Shown: piece by piece, positions 4,950 through 10,465 of the stretch | Layout: the number at the start of each line of letters is the position of its first letter | Numbering within the stretch: the stretch's first letter is position 1 | NCBI GenBank assembly: GCA_002683115.1 | Contig: NYSP01000046.1 | Coordinates: 1 to 10,465 of the forward strand | Direction of reading: 5' to 3' | Origin: Gammaproteobacteria bacterium | Lineage (GTDB): Bacteria > Pseudomonadota > Gammaproteobacteria > SAR86 > TMED112 | DNA: 10,465 nt | Position numbers and translations under genes: made by a program | The notes under the pieces: model-generated | Databases searched by the model: none | Told to the model about the DNA's origin: nothing | What the model saw: only the letters and a program-made list of their open reading frames with translations

Positions 4950-6548
4950 TTAATTATTCTTATTTAAAATTAATTTATTCAAGAAATATATAGGTATTAA
5001 TCCAAAACCTATTATCACTAATCCAGGAAAAGCAGCTTGAAACATTCTTTCTTCAGATGCTAATAAATAAACTGATACGGATAATGTATCAAAATTAAAT
5101 GGTCTCAAAATTAATGTGGCAGGCAATTCTTTTATTAATTCTGCAAGCACTAGTAAAAAGGCAGTAAGTAGCCCGGTATTCAGTAAAGGAATATGTACTT
5201 CTTGAAGTAAACGAGATTTATTTGCTCCTAGTGTTTGGGCTGACTCATCAACTGATTTAGGAATTCCGGCATATGATGAATTAAGAACATTATTAGAAAT
5301 TGCATAAGACTTAATTATGTATGCAAGAATTAGACCAATAATGCTTCCTGTAATAAAAAAATTACTATTAGCTATCCAAAAATCTATGCTTGTAAACATT
5401 TGTGTAATACCAACAGCTAAAATTAAGCCAGGCACTGCATATCCCAAAGAAAGCAAATCATTGAATACTTGAGGTATTTTTAATGATCTGACACTAAAGT
5501 TAATAAATAAAGCCAATAAACATGTTAGGAATGCTGCCAAAGATGCAACAAAAAGAGTATTAGAGGCTGCGGTAAAGACTTTATTAGAAAAGATATTATC
5601 AATTTGAGTTGCCCAATTGATTAATTCGAGCACAGGTAAAATAAAACCTATGAATACTGGTAGAAGACAAATAATAAAAGCAATACTACTTTTATAGGTT
5701 TTTAACTGTATTGGTTTGTATGCATTATTCTCATAATTTGAGTTTGCATATCGAATTTTATTTCTGCTGTTTCTTTCAATGGCAAGAAAAATAAACACCA
5801 CTAAAAGCAGCATTGTTGATAATTGAAGCGCTGTCGTAAGATCATAGAGACCTGTCCATGTTCTAAAAATACCTGTTGTAAAAGTCGGTATTGCAAAATG
5901 CTCTACAGCACCAAAATCTGATAATGTTTCCATAGCTACTAAAGCTAATCCAGCAATAATAGCCGGCCTAATAAGTGGTATTGATAGATTAAAAAATGTA
6001 AATATTTTGTTTCTTCCGAGCAGTATAGATGCTTCTATAACTGAGGCTGGAATATTCATTAGCGCTACCCTAGAAATCATATATACATATGGGTAAAGAG
6101 TGAAACCAAATACTATTACTGCCCCAGTAATGGTTCTAATATTAGGAAAAATAGCTACATCATTTTGCAAGTCAAATATATTCCTAGCAAACACATTAGC
6201 TGTACCTGAAAAATCAAAAAATTCAGTAAATACATACGCAAGCAAATATGGAGGCACAGCAAGAGGAAGTATTAGTGCCCATTGAAAGAATTTTTTTCCA
6301 AAAAAATCAAAATAAGTTACGAGTAATGCAGTCGACACTCCTAGAATTGTGACAAGACATGAAACGCCTAGCACCAAATAAAGTGAGTTTAAGGCATAAT
6401 CAAGCAATAGATTTTCGTATAGATGATAGAAGTTTTCATTTATACCAAATAATATGCTGCCTCCAATGAATATAAGAGGTATAAAAAAGATACTGCAGAT
6501 TATAAGTATCAGAACATGCCAAATATTAAGATCTTTAAACTTAAACAA
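4950..6548 (-). CDS. fbpB: Ferric-iron ABC transporter permease, two fused domains
   Basis: A 532-residue inner-membrane protein made of two tandem BPD_transp_1-type permease domains, as in FbpB/FutB/AfuB, so one chain supplies the whole translocation path (about 12 membrane helices). Each half carries the cytoplasmic coupling-helix (EAA) motif that docks on the ATPase: residues 171-195 (IEASILLGRN... IPLIRP) and 434-455 (DESAQTLGANKS... IPLLNT). A charged, asparagine-rich linker lies near 258-285. The start is TTG (6548-6546), three bases after the binding-protein stop. The preceding AAAGG abuts the TTG with no spacer, so initiation probably relies on ribosomes finishing the upstream gene. 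No in-frame ATG lies near the proposed start, and the first helix begins at about residue 10, so the TTG is the most reasonable choice. Confidence 0.94.
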   Translation of the reverse strand: MFKFKDLNIWHVLILIICSIFFIPLIFIGGSILFGINENFYHLYENLLLDYALNSLYLVLGVSCLVTILGVSTALLVTYFDFFGKKFFQWALILPLAVPPYLLAYVFTEFFDFSGTANVFARNIFDLQNDVAIFPNIRTITGAVIVFGFTLYPYVYMISRVALMNIPASVIEASILLGRNKIFTFFNLSIPLIRPAIIAGLALVAMETLSDFGAVEHFAIPTFTTGIFRTWTGLYDLTTALQLSTMLLLVVFIFLAIERNSRNKIRYANSNYENNAYKPIQLKTYKSSIAFIICLLPVFIGFILPVLELINWATQIDNIFSNKVFTAASNTLFVASLAAFLTCLLALFINFSVRSLKIPQVFNDLLSLGYAVPGLILAVGITQMFTSIDFWIANSNFFITGSIIGLILAYIIKSYAISNNVLNSSYAGIPKSVDESAQTLGANKSRLLQEVHIPLLNTGLLTAFLLVLAELIKELPATLILRPFNFDTLSVSVYLLASEERMFQAAFPGLVIIGFGLIPIYFLNKLILNKNN

Positions 6549-6551
6549 CCT

Positions 6552-7601
6552 TTATTGCCAATTTACTCTATCCATCAGTTTTACTGCTTCAGGATTATAC
6601 TTTCCAAAGTCTGCTACAGAAGTTTTATCCATTTTAAAATCGCCAAAATTTGCAATTAATGGATGAGGTTTAACAGTATCAAGTATTGGATATTCAAAAG
6701 TGTTATTCACAATATGATTTTGAGCTTCTTCGCTCAATAGAAATTCTAGGAATTTTTCAGCATTATCTCTATTTGGAGCATATTTCAACACACCTCCACC
6801 ACTTATATTTACGTGACTGCCCCTATTGTTTTGATTTGGGAAAGCTATTTTTACTTTTTTAGCGGCAGATAATTGTTCATCCCCACCTTTGCCTGATAAC
6901 ATTATCCCCATGTAGTAGGTGTTTGCTACTGCAATTGCAGCCTCTTTGTTTGCTACTGCCATTATCTGTGATCTATCATTTCCTTGTGGTTTTCTAGCAA
7001 AATTTGAAACAAGGTTTCTTGCCCAAGTTTCAGTTTGTTCAACACCTAAATTGGATATGAGTGAAGATACCAAAGATTGGTTGTACATATTAGAGGAACT
7101 TCTAATTACAACTCTTCCTTTCCACATTTCATCTGCTAAATCCTCATAATTAATATTCTCGATTTCCTCATCTGAGACTAGTTCTGGATTATAAAAGATT
7201 ACCCTTGCTCTTTTGGCTACAGCTACCCATTCATCGTTAAGGCCACGAAGCTCAACAGGTACAATATTTTTTATAGCTTCTGATTGAATTGGTTGAAGGA
7301 AGCCTTGTTTCTGAAAATTTGCTAAATTACCTGCATCAACTGTAAAAAAAACATCTCCTGGTGAATTAGCACCTTCAGCTTTAAGCCTTTCAATTAACGC
7401 ACTACCACTTCCTGAGATAATATTGACCTTTATGCCTGTCTTTTTTGTAAATTCCTCATACAACAGATCGTCAGCATCATAATGTCTTGATGTGTATATG
7501 TTTACTTCTTCATTCTCAACTTGTTCATCTGACATGAAAAGAATTAATAGAGATATCGGCAGGACTAGCAAAGCAAATAGTAAAAATTTATTGATTTTCA
7601 T
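6552..7601 (-). CDS. fbpA: Ferric-iron-binding periplasmic protein (FutA/FbpA type)
   Basis: The substrate-binding subunit of a ferric-iron ABC importer (349 aa). The mature part starts NIYTSRHYDAD and contains SEGANSPGDV-like text (75-84), the KRARV strand (130-134), RSSSNMYNQSL (167-177), FARKPQGNDRSQI (201-213) and ANTYYMG (226-232). These segments are characteristic of cyanobacterial and proteobacterial FutA/FbpA. The likely iron ligands by family comparison are Y41 (with H40 next to it), Y173, Y229 and Y230, all conserved here. The N-terminus has one hydrophobic segment (about 6-23) followed by SDEQVENEE. There is no lipobox cysteine and no clear Ala-x-Ala cleavage site, so the protein may stay anchored by an uncleaved signal. 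It is the first gene of the operon with permease, ATPase and hydrolase. A TTGTGA-17-TAATAT promoter lies directly in front. Confidence 0.95.
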   Translation of the reverse strand: MKINKFLLFALLVLPISLLILFMSDEQVENEEVNIYTSRHYDADDLLYEEFTKKTGIKVNIISGSGSALIERLKAEGANSPGDVFFTVDAGNLANFQKQGFLQPIQSEAIKNIVPVELRGLNDEWVAVAKRARVIFYNPELVSDEEIENINYEDLADEMWKGRVVIRSSSNMYNQSLVSSLISNLGVEQTETWARNLVSNFARKPQGNDRSQIMAVANKEAAIAVANTYYMGIMLSGKGGDEQLSAAKKVKIAFPNQNNRGSHVNISGGGVLKYAPNRDNAEKFLEFLLSEEAQNHIVNNTFEYPILDTVKPHPLIANFGDFKMDKTSVADFGKYNPEAVKLMDRVNWQ

Positions 7602-7610
7602 AGGAACTAA

Positions 7611-7639
7611 ATATTAACTGAAATAAAAGGCATTCACAA
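7611..7639 (-). promoter_or_regulatory. Promoter of the ferric-iron ABC operon
   Basis: On the minus strand, TTGTGA (7634-7639) and TAATAT (7611-7616) are separated by exactly 17 bases. The -10 box ends nine bases before the ATG at 7601, so the mRNA would have almost no leader, and no Shine-Dalgarno is present (the bases before ATG are TTCCT). I see no 19-base Fur-type palindrome across it. Confidence 0.55.
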
Positions 7640-7652
7640 TTTAGGTAATTAC

Positions 7653-7686
7653 ACAAAAAAAGCTAGAGGATTAACTCCTCTAGCTT
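7653..7686 (-). terminator. Intrinsic terminator of the TonB receptor gene
   Basis: Read on the minus strand, AAGCTAGAGGA (7676-7686), a five-base loop (7671-7675) and TCCTCTAGCTT (7660-7670) form an eleven-pair hairpin running into a T-tract (7654-7661). It lies just after the receptor stop and separates that gene from the ABC operon downstream. Confidence 0.92.
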
Positions 7687-7692
7687 AAAATA

Positions 7693-9900
7693 TTAGAATG
7701 AAACTTTAAGCGAAACGCTTGTATTTCTACCTGGTTCTAACCACAGTTCTAAGTTTGCTTGATCAACCGCAAATCCATTCACTGTAGACCAATCCCAGAA
7801 TTTTTGATCTGATAAATTCTTAAACGCAACATTTAACTCAACATTTTCATTGAATTTGTATGATGTATAAAGATCAAAAATTTCACGGTCTGGAAGTGTT
7901 ACACAAGCACCACCGCCTCTTCCGCATCCAGTTGTAAAGTCATTGAAACTCTCATCAACAAGATTAATAAAAAGATTGGCAGATAGCTTGCCATCCATTG
8001 ATGTATGTTTAAATCCAATCATAGATTGATCAGGATCTATGGATGAAAGTGGTGATCCATTAGACTTACCATCTGTAGTAATATGATCAAAACTGAACGT
8101 CAATGTATCAGATATAACTCTTGAAAAACTGAACTCCATACCATCAATATCAACATTATCTAAGTTTTGTGACTGGAATAAGACTATTTGATTAATAAAG
8201 TCGTAACCTGCTGATGCAGATTGAATAAAATCTTCATAACTATTATCAAATTTTGTAATTGACCAAGATCTAACAGGAGTCACACTTCTGAAGCCAACCT
8301 CAGTACCCTTACTTGTTTCAGGTGATAAATTAGCATTTGGGACAATACCATACCCATAGGCTAAATTATTAAAACTTAAGTTAGCTGCATCATAATCAGG
8401 TGCTTTGAAACCTTCTGCATATTGGAAAAACATATTTATGTCATCTGTAATTGCAGTTAACCAGCCTAACTTGACTGATAATTCATCTTCTTCAATTTCA
8501 GCAAGCGGATAACCTACAACTCTATTAACTGAGGACAGTGCATCATCTTTAGGATCTAATTCATAAGTATCAAATCTCAAACCTAAGGATAATATATTAT
8601 GTTCATCAATATTAATTCGGTCATTGATATAAACACCTGTTCTAGTTGTATCCGTATTCGGCAAAGTTTTACTTGGGTAGACTGTTCCGTACACATTAGA
8701 TGAAGTAATACCAGTAAACAGGCTTGTCAAACTACTATTTCTATATCTTTCTGTTTCAAGTGTTTCAGACTCAATACCATAAACAACATCCCTTTTTAAG
8801 AAGTTGTCATAGGATTTTCTTAGCTCTACAGCAAAACCATTAACTGCTTGATTGAATTGGAAATCTCTAAATAATGCACCAGGCATTGGAGGACCCATTG
8901 GACCAAACTGTCCAAACACCATATCAGCAACTACTTTGTTTGTGATTTGTTGTTGATCTGTAGTTTGAGAATAAATATTAAAAGTACCACTATCAAAGAA
9001 CATGTTTGGCATATCAAAATCAACTTTCAAGCCAACCCTGTCTCTTGAGCCAATATCAGCACCAACAGAAGATGATGTTGTTGAAAGTGTAGATAAGCCT
9101 GGATAAAAAACCGATCCAATATCTGTATTTACAGTTATGTCACTTGACCATTCTTGATTATCGAGTGTCAATGTTACGTCAATATTTTCATTGAGATCGA
9201 ACATTAGTTTTCCTAAAACACTTTGACCCTCACTTTGTACTGGGTTTGGTTCTTGAACAGCATCATCATGAAGACTCATTTCAGATCCCTCTTTGTCAGT
9301 AACCTGAAGAATACCCTCAACTCTTTCACCTACAAATGCGGCAAGAACACTATATTTTGTCTGATCAGAATCACTAAAATGTGAATACCTTCCAGAAAAA
9401 TGTAATCCAGAATCTGTTAGGTCACTAGCATCCTTTGTAACGTAAGAAACTGCGCCTGCAAGGCCATCTGATCCATATAAAGCTGATGTAGGTCCTTTGA
9501 GGATTTCAACTCTTTTTAGAAGATCGACTTCAACAACATCACGACCATAACCTGCATAGGCATCAGATACACGAACTCCATCAACAAAAATGTTTACTCT
9601 TGAACCACCTAAACCTCTTATGGATATGCCTTCATTGTAATATCTACCATACTGAGAGTTTCTAGGTACTGAAACCCCAACTGTGTTTTCCAAGACATCA
9701 CCAAGATCAGATACTACTCTACTCTCAAGGTCATCTTGTGTAATAAGTGTTACTGATCCAACAACTTCGCTTAGTGGCACCGGAATTTTAGAGGAAATAA
9801 CGACCACTTCCTCAACATTCTCATCCTCTTGCCCATAAACATTAAAAGAACTAAGAACAGTAATTAACGAAATTATTAAAATTTTAATATAGCTTTTCAT
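7693..9900 (-). CDS. TonB-dependent outer-membrane receptor, haem/haemoglobin type
   Basis: A 735-residue outer-membrane receptor that would import a large iron compound using TonB energy. Residues 1-23 are a signal peptide (cleavage near VYG-Q24). EEVVVIS (30-36) is the TonB box. The plug domain spans about 40-155 with IRGLGGSRVNIFVDGVRV (94-111) and EILKGPTSALYGSDGLAGAV (132-151). The rest is a 22-strand-type barrel ending in the aromatic residue F735 (SLKVSF), as barrel-assembly signals do. Two signatures point to the haem/haemoglobin receptor group: FKAP (498-501) followed by NANLSPET (522-529), matching FRAP/NPNL, and NLSDQKFWDWSTV (695-707), typical of that group's C-terminus. The histidine usually found between FRAP and NPNL is absent. 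C659 and C666 could form a disulfide in an external loop. The start is supported by an AGGG seven bases upstream. It is divergent from an HmuT-like gene across a Fur box. Confidence 0.93.
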   Translation of the reverse strand: MKSYIKILIISLITVLSSFNVYGQEDENVEEVVVISSKIPVPLSEVVGSVTLITQDDLESRVVSDLGDVLENTVGVSVPRNSQYGRYYNEGISIRGLGGSRVNIFVDGVRVSDAYAGYGRDVVEVDLLKRVEILKGPTSALYGSDGLAGAVSYVTKDASDLTDSGLHFSGRYSHFSDSDQTKYSVLAAFVGERVEGILQVTDKEGSEMSLHDDAVQEPNPVQSEGQSVLGKLMFDLNENIDVTLTLDNQEWSSDITVNTDIGSVFYPGLSTLSTTSSSVGADIGSRDRVGLKVDFDMPNMFFDSGTFNIYSQTTDQQQITNKVVADMVFGQFGPMGPPMPGALFRDFQFNQAVNGFAVELRKSYDNFLKRDVVYGIESETLETERYRNSSLTSLFTGITSSNVYGTVYPSKTLPNTDTTRTGVYINDRINIDEHNILSLGLRFDTYELDPKDDALSSVNRVVGYPLAEIEEDELSVKLGWLTAITDDINMFFQYAEGFKAPDYDAANLSFNNLAYGYGIVPNANLSPETSKGTEVGFRSVTPVRSWSITKFDNSYEDFIQSASAGYDFINQIVLFQSQNLDNVDIDGMEFSFSRVISDTLTFSFDHITTDGKSNGSPLSSIDPDQSMIGFKHTSMDGKLSANLFINLVDESFNDFTTGCGRGGGACVTLPDREIFDLYTSYKFNENVELNVAFKNLSDQKFWDWSTVNGFAVDQANLELWLEPGRNTSVSLKVSF

Positions 9901-9907
9901 TTAAATA

Positions 9908-9911
9908 CCCT
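9908..9911 (-). promoter_or_regulatory. Ribosome-binding site of the TonB receptor gene
   Basis: AGGG on the minus strand, seven bases before the ATG at 9900. The promoter's -10 box lies 24 bases upstream of the start, so this mRNA has a normal short leader, unlike its neighbours. Confidence 0.6.
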
Positions 9912-9933
9912 GTAAATGAGAATCATTATCATT
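9912..9933. promoter_or_regulatory. Fur box between the receptor and hmuT genes
   Basis: Read on the minus strand, 9912-9930 matches the 19-base Fur consensus GATAATGATAATCATTATC in 15 of 19 positions. Overlapping it, 9915-9933 is a 19-base near-perfect palindrome (AATGA...TCATT, one mismatched pair outside the centre), so two overlapping Fur-dimer sites are likely. The site covers the -10 box of the receptor promoter and reaches the -35 box of the divergent gene, so iron-loaded Fur could repress both at once. Confidence 0.82.
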
Positions 9934-9953
9934 CACATTTACGTATTAATCAA
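9925..9953 (-). promoter_or_regulatory. Promoter of the TonB receptor gene
   Basis: On the minus strand TTGATT (9948-9953) and GATAAT (9925-9930) are 17 bases apart. The -10 box lies inside the Fur box, the classical geometry for iron repression. Confidence 0.65.
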
Positions 9954-9960
9954 ATACAAT
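9932..9960 (+). promoter_or_regulatory. Promoter of the hmuT-like gene
   Basis: TTCACA (9932-9937) and TACAAT (9955-9960) are 17 bases apart. The -10 box ends six bases before the ATG at 9967, so the transcript would start at the start codon or next to it (leaderless). It overlaps the divergent receptor promoter face to face, and its -35 touches the Fur box. Confidence 0.6.
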
Positions 9961-9966
9961 TTCGAT

Positions 9967-10465
9967 ATGAAGAATCTCTGGTTTTTACTTTTTTTAATAA
10001 TTTTTAATATTCAGTCTTCTTGTGAACTAGCTGAAAATAAGAACAGAACAATCGTTGCAGGAGGTTCTCTGACTGAAATTGTATATTTTTTGAATGAGCA
10101 GCAGAGATTGGTTGCTGTTGATATAACCTCAAATTACCCTGAAATAGCCACTACACTACCCTCCATAGGATATGTCAGAACCCTATCTACAGAAGGTGTT
10201 CTCTCACTTGACCCAAACTTAATACTAGGTGAAGAAGATATGGGCCCACCACTTGTTGTCGATCAAATTAAAAGTACAGGCGTAGATTTAAGAGTTATTG
10301 AGGAAGATTACTCCCTAGATAGCATTACAGGAAAAATACTTTGTGTTGGAGAAATTCTTGGTGTTAAGGAAAAGGCAACTAAATTAATTAATTCTAAATT
10401 ACAGAAAAACATTGATAATTTAATAGACACAAAGTTAGCTGGAGTAAATAAAAATAAGAAAGTAA
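9967..10465 (+). CDS. hmuT: Haem-binding periplasmic protein, HmuT type (cut by window edge)
   Basis: The first 166 codons of a substrate-binding protein for a haem ABC importer. After a hydrophobic signal sequence (MKNLWFLLFLIIFNIQ) there is a cysteine at position 19. The residue at -3 is Gln, so lipidation is uncertain. The mature part shows VAGGSLTEIVYFL (30-42), VDITSNYP (51-58), SIGYVRTLSTEGVLSLDPNLIL (66-87) and GEEDMGPP. The GY-R-LS-EG motif is characteristic of HmuT/ShuT/PhuT proteins, and its tyrosine (Y69 here) corresponds to the residue known to coordinate haem in the family. Sequence around 40-58 follows the periplasmic-binding-protein type-2 (TroA/BtuF-like) fold. Permease and ATPase genes (hmuU, hmuV) would be expected just beyond the window. 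The gene is divergent from the haem-type receptor and probably under the same Fur control. Confidence 0.9.
   Translation, partial: MKNLWFLLFLIIFNIQSSCELAENKNRTIVAGGSLTEIVYFLNEQQRLVAVDITSNYPEIATTLPSIGYVRTLSTEGVLSLDPNLILGEEDMGPPLVVDQIKSTGVDLRVIEEDYSLDSITGKILCVGEILGVKEKATKLINSKLQKNIDNLIDTKLAGVNKNKKV

Noticed and set aside
7602..7652. Fur box in front of the ferric-iron ABC operon
   Set aside because: I looked for a 19-base GATAAT-type palindrome on both strands and found only scattered AT-rich matches; control by Fur here is not supported by the sequence.

Overview
This is an AT-rich (roughly one third G+C by eye), tightly packed stretch of chromosome from a Gram-negative bacterium. The Gram-negative call rests on a TonB-dependent outer-membrane receptor, lipoprotein-type and Sec-type signal peptides, and a periplasmic iron-binding protein. 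The low G+C, very short gene gaps and scarcity of Shine-Dalgarno sequences suggest a streamlined, probably marine, proteobacterium. A SAR86-like gammaproteobacterium would fit, but that is a guess from style and not a demonstrated assignment.

Layout. (1) 1-2041, minus strand: a three-gene run read from right to left. It holds a short-chain dehydrogenase/reductase, an M19 membrane dipeptidase that looks like a lipoprotein, and an NTF2/SnoaL-like protein cut by the window edge. Neighbouring reading frames overlap. (2) 2042-2522, plus strand: a gene gap carrying a structured non-coding RNA with a strong intrinsic terminator. Several blocks resemble bacterial RNase P RNA, but one core element does not fit, so it is called a divergent rnpB candidate. 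(3) 2523-3341, plus strand: prephenate dehydratase (phenylalanine synthesis) without a chorismate mutase domain. (4) 3338-7601, minus strand: a ferric-iron ABC importer operon (binding protein, fused double permease, short ATPase) followed by an exported alpha/beta hydrolase. Its last gene overlaps the end of the prephenate dehydratase gene tail to tail. (5) 7653-7686: terminator of the next operon. (6) 7693-9900, minus strand: a TonB-dependent haem/haemoglobin-type receptor. (7) 9901-9966: a compact divergent promoter region with a Fur box. (8) 9967 to the edge, plus strand: the start of a HmuT-type haem-binding protein.

How it works together. The right half is an iron-acquisition island. 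The receptor would bring haem across the outer membrane, the HmuT-like protein would bind it in the periplasm, and the Fur box between them would switch both genes on when iron is scarce. The neighbouring Fbp/Fut-type ABC system would import free ferric iron; no convincing Fur box is visible in front of it. The left half holds ordinary metabolic genes.

The points most worth a second look are the unusual RNase P-like RNA, the repeated placement of -10 boxes only 6-9 bases before start codons (leaderless mRNAs), a possible ATA start for the dipeptidase, an Asn-to-Arg change at the SDR catalytic Asn, and the absence of the usual histidine in the haem receptor signature segment.
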